64,000 nt of DNA from Guadua angustifolia. Lineage: Eukaryota > Streptophyta > Magnoliopsida > Poales > Poaceae. The translations under genes were made by a program, and so were the position numbers. A model generated the notes under the pieces. That model was not told the DNA's origin. It searched no databases and was given only the letters and a program-made list of their open reading frames with translations. Below, piece after piece: positions 55,921-64,000 of this stretch; position 1 is the stretch's first letter; each line of letters starts with the position of its first letter. Where the stretch lies: contig CM070508.1 of the NCBI GenBank assembly GCA_036346375.1, positions 15,990,852 through 16,054,851 of the forward strand, in the 5' to 3' direction.

Positions 55921-57470
55921 CGGGCCTCGATTGGGTTGGCGAGGAGCGATCCGTTAGTCAACCGGTCGATGAAGGGCTTCCTCCAGTCGGGGTCGGAAAC
56001 CAGCACATCGTGGCCCGACCTGGATGATTCCTCGTCCGACCGGTCGGCAGTCGGAGCAGTCGCGCCCGGAGAGTCGGTGGGCTGCTCAGTCAGCGAGTCA
56101 AGTCGGACGGAAGGTTTGTGGAGGTCGGAGATGATTTCGTCGAGCGGCGAGGAGGTCACCACGGAGACGGGGTGCTGGTCGAAGTAATGGATCAGCTTCC
56201 TCTTCATGATGAGCACCGCATAGAGCAATTTCTGCACCTGCGGGTACCGAGCCTTGGACTCAGAGAGCACTTCACTGATGAAGTAGACCGGCCGTTGTAC
56301 CTTAAGCACATGACCTTCCTCCGCTCGCTCCAGATGAGTCTTCACCGACGACTGGGTCAGCGGCGGCGATGAGGAGCGGCCAGTTCGCCGTGGCAAGGCG
56401 CGATCAAGACGGGGTGAGGTCAGGAACGCTTTCAATCGGCTGAGAGCTTCCTGTGCTTCCTGTGTCCAACTGAACTGGTCGGATTTCTTGAGCAACCTGT
56501 AGAGCGGCATTCCGTGCTCGCCAAGGCGAGACACAAAACGGCTCAGAGCGGCAAGACACCCTGTCAGCTTTTGGACTCCTTTTAGGTTGCCGATTGGGCC
56601 CATCTTCAAGATTGCAGAAATCTTCTCCCGATTGGCTTCGATGCCACGCTCAGAGACGATGAAGCGAAAGCGGCTTGCCCTTTGGGGACCCCAAGCGCGA
56701 CTTTCGGGGTTGAGCTTTATGCGAAACCGTAGGAGGTTTGCAAAAGTCTCCTCTAAGTCGGCGACGAGATCATCAGCCTTCTTAGTTTTGACGACGATGT
56801 CATCGACGTACGCCTCGATGTTACGGCCGATTTGGTCGTTGAAGCACGTTTGCATACATCGCTGGTATGTAGCACCCGCATTCTTTAGACCAAATGGCAT
56901 CGTTATGTAACAGAACGAGCCAAACTGAGTGATGAAAGAAGTCACGAGCTGGTCGGACTCTTTCATCGCTATCTGGTGGTAGCCCGAGTAGGCATACAGA
57001 AAGGACAGAGATTCACACCCTGCAGTGGAGTCGACGACTTGGTCGATGCGAGGCAATGGGAACGGGTCCTTGGGACATGCCTTGCTCAGGCTCGTGTAGT
57101 CAATACACATTCTCCATTGCCCAGATTTCTTTTTTACAAGGATAGGGTTGGCTAGCCACTCGGGGTGATGCACCTCTTTTATAACCCTGCCGCCAGAAGC
57201 TTGGCAATCTCCTCCCCTATGATCTTGCGCTTCTCCTCATCGAAGCGGCGCAAGCGTTGGGCGATCGGCCTTGAGCCAGGTCGGATATTCAAGGAGTTCT
57301 TGGCGACTTCCCTTGGGATTCCTAGCATGTCAGAGGGCTTCCATGCGAAGACATCACGATTGGTGCGGAGGAAGTCGATGAGCGCGCTTTCCTATTTGGC
57401 GGGGAGCGTGGCTCCGACCCGCACGGTCTTGGCCGGATCCTTGGGATCGACCGCGACCTCCTTCGTGTCC
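55908..57470 (-). pseudogene. Reverse transcriptase / RNase H of the second Tat element
   Basis: The frame 57173-55908 is open for 421 codons. It has HHPEWLANPILVKKKSGQWR, NAGATYQRCMQTCFNDQIGR, EAYVDDIVVKTKKADDLVAD (catalytic YVDD intact), GIEANREKISAILKMGPIGN, TGCLAALSRFVSRLGEHGMP and QKLLYAVLIMKRKLIHYFDQ. The RT start (NRDVFAWKPSDMLGIPREVA) is in another frame upstream at about 57360, so there is a frameshift near 57180. The RNase H end is deleted or shifted into a short linker. It is much better preserved than the RT of the first element. Confidence 0.88.
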
Positions 57471-58162
57471 TCAGCAGACTTGAAGGATCCTGGCCCCGAC
57501 TTGCTGGAGTCGGGGGCAGACTCGGAGGTTTTCGAGCTCGACGGACGCGATGATCGTCGATGCCAGCTCGCAACTGCTCTGCTCGCAGTTGTAGGCGAGC
57601 TGAAAAGACGAGGCCATGGCGATCACTCCCCGTGGTCCCGGCATCTTCAGCTTGAGGCAGGTATAGTTGGGGACCGCCATGAACTTGGCGTAACATGGCC
57701 TCCCCAAGATGGCGTGGTAGGAGCCAGGAAACCCCACAACCTCAAAGGTGAGGGTTTCGGTGCGGAAGTTGTCTGGGCTCCCGAAGGTGACGGGTAGGTC
57801 GACCTGCCCGAGCGGATAGGCCTGCTGGCCAGGGACGACGCCGTGGAAAGGCGCCCTGCTCGGTGGAGACTCGAGCGAGGGATTCCCTTGGCGTCGAGTG
57901 TCTCAACATACAAGATGTTGAGGCTGCTGCCGCCGTCCATGAGCACCTTGGATAGGCACTTTGGCCCCACAATGGGGTCGACGACCAGCGGATATCTCCC
58001 TGGTTGCGGAACGTGGTCGGGGTGGTCGGTCCGATCAAAGGTGATCGGCGACTCCGACCACCGGAGGTATTTGGGGACGGCGGGAGCCACCGTATGGATC
58101 TCCCGGTAGGCGAGCTTGAGCCGCCGCTTGTCGGCATAGCACGTCGGCCCGTCAAAGATCAT
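57471..58162 (-). pseudogene. Protease region of the second Tat element
   Basis: 58162-57647 has SESPITFDRTDHPDHVP, then SKVLMDGGSSLNILYVETLD, the Tat protease active site, with DGGS in place of D[ST]G as is common in this lineage. After a frame change, 57737-57471 continues GFPGSYHAILGRPCYAKFMA and VPNYTCLKLKMPGPRGVI. One frameshift near 57800 separates them. Confidence 0.8.
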
Positions 58163-58281
58163 GAGGCAGCCGTTGGGTTCCGGGAACTCGTCGTCCGCCT
58201 TCTTTTCCTCGGCATCTGGTGCAGAGTCCCGCTTCTTCCCCTTGCCCCGTGATGACGTGGGGGCACCAGAGAGGCAACGCT

Positions 58282-60152
58282 TCAGGACTTCGCAGTCCCG
58301 GTACTTGTGCTTGACAGGTACCGTGGTTGGACAGGCCGCCCATCGGCCTTCGAAGTGGTTGGGCGCTGCTGCCGCCGCTTGGCGAGGCGATCGGCGGCTG
58401 CGACCACATGGCCTTCGCGGCCATGCTTCCCCTTCCGCTTCCGTTTGTCAGAGTGGTCGGAGGGGACGCCGGCTTCGGCGCCGGAATCTCGCTTGGCCTT
58501 CCCCTTATCGAAGATGGCCCCCACAGCCTCTTCGCCAGAGGCGTGGTTGGTGGCGATGTCGAGGAGCTCCTTGGTGGTTTTGGGCTTGACGCAGCCCAGC
58601 TTGTGCACGAAGGCTTTGCACGTGGTGCCATAGATGAACGCCCCGACGACGTCGGCGTCGCTAATGTCGAGGAGCTCATTGCATTACTGGGAGAAACGCC
58701 GGATGTAGTCCCGGAGAGTCTCCTCGCAGCTTGCCAGCTCTTCAGTCCAGGAGTTCCTGTGGCGCTTGTATGCGTGCCGAAATTGCCGACGAAGAGATTC
58801 TTCAGGTCGGCCCGCCTCTGATGGTTTTGCGGGCAGGTACTTGAGCCAGGCTCGAGCCAAGTCCGCGAGGTAGATGGGGAGGTATCGATGATGAAAAGGT
58901 CATCAAGAGCTCCTCGGCCGCAAGATGCAAGCCGGTAATCTTCAACCGCATAATCGGGTTTGTCGCCCCAGTGTACTTGGTGATGTTGACAGGCGCCTAG
59001 AACCTGGCAGGGAAATCCGCGTTGCGGATCTCTTGACAGAATGCTCGAGGCCCAGGGCCGTCGGGGCTTGGGCTGCGGTCGTGGCGCCGACCGCTGTCCA
59101 CGGCCCGCGATTGGGCCGCTTCGTCTATCGCCCTCCTCCGCGCCTCGAGGGTGGCGCGGACGTTCTGATCGTTGCTCAGTATTTGGCGACGGAGTGCGTG
59201 AGGCCCTGGGGCCACCAAGGTCTTGGCGCCGTCTTCACCGGAGCCTCACGGCCCCGGCGGCGGCGCTGCTCGGGTGGCTCAAGAAGCCCCGAGTGGTGGT
59301 AGCCGAGCCTTACATGTCTTTGCCGAAGACGCTCCACCACCGGAGGTTCTGCACGTGGCCTTGGCCTCCGGGTCTTCGCTCGGGGATGCCGCGAGCAAAG
59401 ATTGCCGCTGCGGTGACATTCGGGTGGCGTGGGGAAGAACGGAAGACCGCTGACCCTCGGCCGATTGATCTTGACTGGCGTCTTGATGTGCGCAGCAGCC
59501 AGATGCGTGTGGGGGCTCGGGCTGGTGCTGCTCCAGGTCGGCCTGGAGTTTATCTAGCTCGGCCTTTCGAGCCTCCAGGTCTTCGCGCTGTTGTTGAAGC
59601 TCAGCGCGGCAAGCCTGGAGGCTTTCAGCGCGGCAAGCCTGGAGGCTTTCAGCGTGCTCACGCTGATGGTTTGCTTCTTGCACCTCGGTGCGCCGTGCGG
59701 CGGTTCATGGACTTACGGGGATTGCGGCCGGGTCAGTCACACCCGCCATATTGCACTCGCGGGAGTACGGCTCGTCCGTAGTGTGCTCCGTGTCGGAGCT
59801 GGAGTCATGGCTGGAGGAAACCTCCAGCAAGTCGTGGACGGAGGTCGACACATAGCCGACCATCGCCACAAGGTGCGAGCTCGCGGGGGCGTCGCCCCGC
59901 TGAGCTCATGCGCTTCGCCATCGAGATGGCGCATGCTGCTGACGAACTCCGCGTTGGGGTCCGCGAGGGGGCCTCAAGCCGGAGGTTGCCGAGGACATCG
60001 GCAATGGAGTCCAGGCTTCTAGCGGACGCCTGGTCCCGAGAGGTGGCGGGGATGAGCACGAGCTCCCCCGCCGGGGTGGCGACAAAGTCGAGGGTGCCGA
60101 AGCGGATCCAGCTTCTCGACGCAGATGCACCGTCGTGGGTGGAAGAAGCCAT
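58282..60152 (-). pseudogene. Gag of the second Tat element
   Basis: The start is ATG at 60152 (MASSTHDGASASRSWIRFG, then PAGELVLIPATSRDQ). 59683-59279 is a coiled-coil, Glu/Arg-rich segment with a perfect 24-bp duplication encoding AESLQACR twice. The Retrotrans_gag core (about 58950-58620) is frameshifted but readable (ARTWLEPG, ADLKNLFVGNFGT). 58608-58282 is in frame: HKLGCVKPKTTKELLDIATN and HASGEEAVGAIFDKGKAKRD, followed by a Lys/Arg-rich tail. Non-functional. Confidence 0.75.
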
Positions 60153-60200
60153 CAAGGAAGCAAATGGGAATCCGGAGATGACAAAGATGACGCGCGAAGC

Positions 60201-60219
60201 CCCTACCTGGCGCGCCAAC
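60201..60219 (-). other. Primer-binding-site-like sequence
   Basis: On the minus strand GTTGGCGCGCCAGGTAGGG follows directly after the LTR end ...CCGACA, the position of the primer-binding site. The sequence is common in grass Tat elements. Confidence 0.6.
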
Positions 60220-61120
60220 TGTCGGTATTTCGTATACCGGCAAGTAAATTTGTAAGTTAAGGTGCCGCGAGTTCCCTCTTCTTGAATGGTTAGACTCAGG
60301 GAGCTCAAGATGTATACTGGTTCGGGCTGAACGTCCCTACTTCCAGTTCGTGTGGTGGTTATGTATTGCTTTGGGGTGCAGAAGATTGCACGGTGTTTAC
60401 AAGCGAGGGCTAAGGGCAAGCCTTGAACTCCTCGTATGAGTGGGCGAGGTCGGAGTGAGCTAGAGCGGTTCGTTCGTCAGAGTTACACGCTAGTAAGTGC
60501 TCGTATATGCTTGTCTATGCTCGTGTGGGTTCGCTCGGTCCTTTCTCGAGGGTCCCCCCTTTATATAGTCGGAGGGGCAGTTACACGGAGTTTGGATAAA
60601 AATGGATGGGGTGTCCTCGCCGAGAGTCCCGTGATCGACAGTTCTGTTCATCCCATGCAGGTTGGTAGACACAATGGCGTGTGTCCCATAAGGCGGCTTT
60701 GCCCTCAGGCGCTCTGTCGAGATGTCGACGCCATACGCTTATGCTCGTGTCGCCTCGGGAGCGATCTCCACCAGGCATGACGGGTGAAGGGATGGCGCTT
60801 GACTTTGGCGGCCTCCGCCACCTTTGGGAAGGAACCACCGCCCAAAGATGGTCGTCGTGTCCGCAGGGCCGGTGACCAGCTTGAGGTCGACCGGCGATGA
60901 TCTTCGACCTTGTGGCGGGGGTCGCCGGGTCGGAGCTCGTTGGAGCCCGACCGAGGCAGTCGAGATCATGGGCGCCTGAGACCGAGGCAGTCTGAGCGCC
61001 TGGTGGGCTTGATCGGGGTCGAGGGTCCTTCGTGACCCAACAAGGCCTTTGGCCAGAGCTGGGCCTAAAACCGCCCATTTGGTGTTCCGACTTTCTTTGG
61101 GGTATCCTCGTATAAGTATT
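60220..61120 (-). repeat. 5' LTR of the second Tat element
   Basis: Matches 45692-46633 with several small deletions in GC-rich stretches. A minus-strand TATA box lies at about 60559-60568. The outer end stops at gtatt rather than gtattcgtca, so the last bases are altered or lost. Confidence 0.85.
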
Positions 61121-61470
61121 AAATCGTGAGAAATCAAAACTAACCATTCATTCCTTAAGGTATTTTAGACTTTTCCTATCCATTCATCAGGGGTATTTTA
61201 GACTTTTCTTAATTCGTTCATAGTTTTGGATTCACTGAATACCTAGTGATCTTCAAATGCCTTTTATCCATTCATTCGCCATTCATCAGGATCACAGGAC
61301 GTATTTTACCGTAGAGGACAAATGGTATGACGAAATTTTTTACCATTTTACCCCTCTCTGAATTTTACTACTAATACTACAGGTGGTAGTATAACTAGAT
61401 CTAAATTGATTTCAACCATTAGATTCAAATGAATGAACGGCTTGTATTGATTTTAATCCACTGTAAAAGA
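61121..61470. repeat. Possible small element that received the Tat insertion
   Basis: 45650-45691 (attttaccgtggataac) and the inverse of about 61445-61470 (cttttacagtggattaaaa) look like terminal inverted repeats. With the Tat element removed they would bound a sequence of about 390 bp lying in the duplicated PAT intron between ctctgccaattaaa and ctattaaaagg. Low confidence. Confidence 0.35.
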
Positions 61471-62850
61471 GCTCCTATTAAAAGGATAACAACCTCTCTA
61501 TCATGCAGAACTCTAATCCATAGTTCAAAATCCTAGCTGTGAAATCTCGGATTTCGCCCACCATCCCCTGATTCATAATTCTGACGGAATAACAAAATTT
61601 TAAAATTTTCTAAAAATTATATCACAGACATCTATGACAAGCTTATCATAGACAGTTTCAATTTGGAACTGTATATTGTGATGAGCTTATCAGAGACGGT
61701 TCCAATTTAGAACTGTATGTGATAAGCCTTAGGAGACCATTTCTCAGGTGATTGAAATTCATTTCAGCTGAAAATCTTAAAAATCCTGTTTCAAAAAATT
61801 CCTGATTTGAATTTTGCTTTTTGAATTTTGATCAGATTTCGTCCAAAATTTTAAAATCTCGGCGAAATTTTAGATTTCGTCCAACTCCAAGATGTGAACC
61901 GAAAGCAAGATTTCAAACCTTGCTCTGATCCCCTATGGGCATGGCATGTATTTGTCCCGTATAATTCTCGGGATCCTGTATAACATAACTTGAGATCTTA
62001 AATCTTGACTTTTCTATTGGCCTGACGCTAGTGCCTTGTTCACTATGTGAAATACATACAGCATGAATGTAGCTATTTTTTTTATTGTAACAAGTACTAT
62101 AGCAACACACTGTTAGAAGAATTATACTGTTCGTTGTTCGATGAGACGGCCCCTGAGAATAGAAACTGCAAGAGACCGCAGAGGAACATCTCCCTTCATA
62201 TGTTCCCGTTAGAAAAAGCACAGGTAATAAACTACAATACACCAGTGTCAAGTTTTGGATGGCATTGTAGGTCGCGCTTGTCCCTGGGGGATGTATTTGG
62301 AGGTGGCAAGGGTGTTTGCGTGTCATGCGCCCGCAACGCTGTCAACGCTACAAACTGAACTGGAGAAGATAAAAGACTACAAACTGAACTGGAGAAGATA
62401 AAAGAAGCGGTCTCTGCCGAGAGGCCCCCTGTTGGTTGCCGTTAAATGCAACCGGAGCGTCGCTAGCCAGTAGTGGACCAAAGGTATTTTCACCTCTCTA
62501 TAATGTCGAATACGCATGCCATGGACGTAGACACTTCATCTTCCTTTTTTTTCTTTTTGGAAAACTCGCAGATGATCTGCTCTAAGTTCACACTTTACTT
62601 TGGTGTTTGCATCTGAAGCGTCCTGCTGCGAACAGAAGAAATCAGCATTGTTCGTACTTCGTACCTGCAAGCTAGATGTGGAAAATAGTTTTTTTTTTTT
62701 TTTTGTTCTTTGTTGACATCGTGAAATGGGAAATATTGATTTGCAGTTAGGCCATGCTCCTGTGCTCTCCTGTCTGTCAAGTAGAAATATCTTGGCCAAT
62801 TCTGGTTCGCTTTCCAAGTCATGTTTACGGCAAGGTTATTTTCATCAAAA
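61466..62850 (+). pseudogene. Right fragment of the PAT duplicate (rest of intron 7, exons 9-10, 3' flank)
   Basis: Homologous to PAT 33270-34420. Readable parts are intron 7 (tattaaaaggataacaac), the intron end (ttgacttttctattggcctgacgctagtgcc), the exon 9 end (atgttcccgttagaaaaagcacag, then gt), and exon 10 from 62271 (gtcgcgcttgtccctgg, atgtatttggaggtggcaag). The stop-region equivalent is at about 62445 and the 3' UTR follows. Exon 8 is not recognisable. Exon 10 carries frame-breaking changes and a 29-bp tandem duplication (62348-62376, 62377-62405). No lysine or PLP domain is left, so it is a broken 3' duplicate. Confidence 0.85.
61519..61922. mobile_element. hAT-type MITE in the PAT duplicate
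   Basis: 404 bp between CTCTAATC (61511-61518) and CTCTGATC (61923-61930), a 7/8 target duplication. Left end CATAGTTCAAAATCCT, inverse right end CAAGGTTTGAAATCTT. The functional PAT intron 7 has no such insertion at the matching place (about 33300), which supports the boundaries. It contains a diverged pair of about 40 bp (cagtttcaatttggaactgta). Confidence 0.78.
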
Positions 62851-63357
62851 AGAAAATCAGTTCTCAACCAGGCATATCACATTAAGCCTGACAGAAATAG
62901 CTGATAAACTGACCAATGCAACATTGTCATGGGGCTATATTTCACCTCCCATGATTACCCCAGGTGGAGAAGAAACGTCAATAGCAATATACCAAAAGAC
63001 CACTTCCCGACCATACTGATAGGAAATTAGATTATTCCTAGCATACATGACGGTACAGGATAACTTATAAGTCTACAAAATAGAATAAACTCTAAAAGTT
63101 TCTTCAAAAAAAAGAAGAAGAAAAACTACCTAAAAATTATTTTAACTGCAAAGGTTGACAATATAATATAGAATTGCACAAGCCAAAAGGCTGCTCCTGA
63201 AAAGTAGCACCGCTCTTGAGCTTTTTATCAGCAAACGAACAAGTACCGAAATAAGGATATCCGGATGTATACTAGCATAACATGTACATTAAATGTTGGA
63301 ATCTCATCCCGGTTAAGTACGTGTGCAGAGTTCTACTGGGAACTGTTGATGGCTACC
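62851..63357. other. Intergenic sequence / 3' UTR of the minus-strand gene
   Basis: No gene seen. The right part probably includes the 3' UTR of the 63358-63660 gene. Confidence 0.35.
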
Positions 63358-63660
63358 CTAGTTTGTGGCAATGGCTTCATCAAAATTCCAGTCTCTGACA
63401 AGGTCCCTGGACACAGCACGGCTCCGTTGAAGGCGGGGAGTGCCCTCAGTGCCTTGACCAGTCACCATAGGTGGAAATGGAGTCACCTTTGATGTCGCAA
63501 CACTGGTAGCAGATCCAGCTCCAGCCGGCGTTACTCTCCGAGTTAAGCAGGAAACAACAGCTCCACATCGGTTCTCCTCCTCTGAACTTGACACTGAGTA
63601 GCTTCTAAGAGAGTGCGAGGGGCTGTTCATGCCATGACATACGAGACAAGCGAGGCTCAT
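63358..63660 (-). CDS. Small conserved plant protein of unknown function
   Basis: 100 codons in one exon. The product starts MSLACLVCHGMNSPSHSLRS, then YSVSSSEEENRCGAVVSCL, and ends RLQRSRAVSRDLVRDWNFDE plus a short tail. I recognise this as a small plant-specific family (conserved start with CLVCH, Ser-rich YSVSSS, and a C-terminal SRAVxRDLVRDWNFDE block), with no assigned function as far as I know. There is no signal peptide or membrane segment. CLVC and the later C residues are not an obvious zinc finger. The ATG is preceded on the minus strand by a likely 5' UTR intron acceptor (ccattgcag at about 63694), so an upstream non-coding exon may lie beyond the window. Convergent with the PAT duplicate. 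Confidence 0.75.
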   Translation of the reverse strand: MSLACLVCHGMNSPSHSLRSYSVSSSEEENRCGAVVSCLTRRVTPAGAGSATSVATSKVTPFPPMVTGQGTEGTPRLQRSRAVSRDLVRDWNFDEAIATN

Positions 63661-64000
63661 TATTGTTGTCTAGCTGAAGCCAGTTACTACTGCAATGGAA
63701 TGAGCAATAGTTAGAAGAGATTTAATCAGACCATCAATTTTCATTGAAACTATCGTTACAGGCAAGATCTCGTGTGACCAATGCATATAGAATACTGGTG
63801 TTTACACAGTAGCAAGCCAGCAACAAACAATAGATCCAACAAAACTTGCATACATAATTTTAAGCAGTCATAATCTTGTATATAGAGCAGGAACACTTCT
63901 TAACAAATTACTGCTTCGGTAATAACTGATGAGGTAACAAAACATACGCTTGAGCTTCGAATGAAAATATTTACTAGAAGAAAACGTTGATGTCTTAGTT
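63661..64000 (-). other. 5' leader and probable UTR intron of the minus-strand gene
   Basis: About 33 bp of leader, then an AG acceptor (minus-strand sense), then AT-rich intron-like sequence to the window end. Confidence 0.4.

Larger units (their letters stand above)
45692..61120 (-). mobile_element. Second Ty3/gypsy Tat-lineage element, 15.4 kb, inside the PAT duplicate
   Basis: LTRs at 45692-46633 and 60220-61120 flank minus-strand gag (60152-58282), protease (58162-57471), RT/RNase H (57470-55908) and a deleted integrase (55920-55030). A 9-kb region follows that carries plus-strand gene-like units and repeats. The left flank is gcagt (45687-45691). The right end lacks a clear TGACGA terminus and target copy, so it is slightly eroded. 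A primer-binding-like gttggcgcgccaggtaggg abuts the 5' LTR, and a polypurine ccccgggggctac abuts the 3' LTR. Confidence 0.88.

Noticed and set aside
59805..60419. 204-codon minus-strand ORF
   Set aside because: It starts inside the 5' LTR and runs across the primer-binding site into gag; only the part from 60152 is gag.

Overview
The window is nuclear DNA from a flowering plant, almost certainly a grass. The evidence is an intron-rich plastid-targeted nuclear gene, GC-rich gene 5' ends, and densely nested Ty3/gypsy, Ty1/copia, LINE, hAT, Mutator-like and MITE insertions of families typical of grass genomes. Only two host genes look intact. One is a 10-exon plus-strand gene (30550-34019) for plastidial bifunctional aspartate / glutamate-aspartate-prephenate aminotransferase (PAT). 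The other is a short minus-strand single-exon ORF (63358-63660) for a small conserved plant protein of unknown function. Everything else is transposable-element sequence, a broken PAT duplicate, or sequence I cannot assign. No rRNA, CRISPR or prokaryotic operon structure was seen.

Layout. 1-179 and 12167-12686 are two halves of an old LTR (minus orientation), split by a 12-kb Tat-lineage Ty3/gypsy element (180-12166, plus) that has degenerate gag-pol, an antisense extra ORF and LTRs carrying arrays of CACGTG G-boxes. 12687-13690 is the gag of the older gypsy element. About 15.1-23.3 kb is a decayed hAT transposon split by a Ty1/copia fragment (17.1-22.56 kb, minus), which itself holds a solo LTR with a perfect 5-bp target duplication and a small MITE. 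24.4-25.83 kb holds two hAT-type non-autonomous elements with 8-bp target duplications; one carries GC-rich gene-like sequence and a tRNA-like Pol III promoter. 26233-28672 is a solo LTR. A 497-bp Mutator-type foldback element (29951-30447) ends about 100 bp upstream of the PAT start codon. PAT is followed by a hairpin-rich repeat (about 34.9-35.2 kb), a LINE (about 36.07-42.5 kb, minus) with a nested hAT element, and several MITEs.

From 45.5 kb to about 62.85 kb lies a second copy of the 3' part of PAT (intron 7 to beyond the 3' UTR). It is split by a 15.4-kb Tat-lineage gypsy element on the minus strand (45692-61120). Inside that element, antisense to gag-pol, are three TATA-box-associated gene-like units. 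The largest (49510-52506) keeps a four-exon structure and a domain I match to the 'putative gypsy type transposon' family (Pfam Transposase_28). It carries only one visible nonsense and one visible frameshift lesion, and the whole module has been duplicated in tandem within the element. An array of eight 80-81-bp repeats sits nearby.

PAT makes arogenate from prephenate in the plastid route to Phe and Tyr. The other coding material is transposon machinery, nearly all of it mutated.
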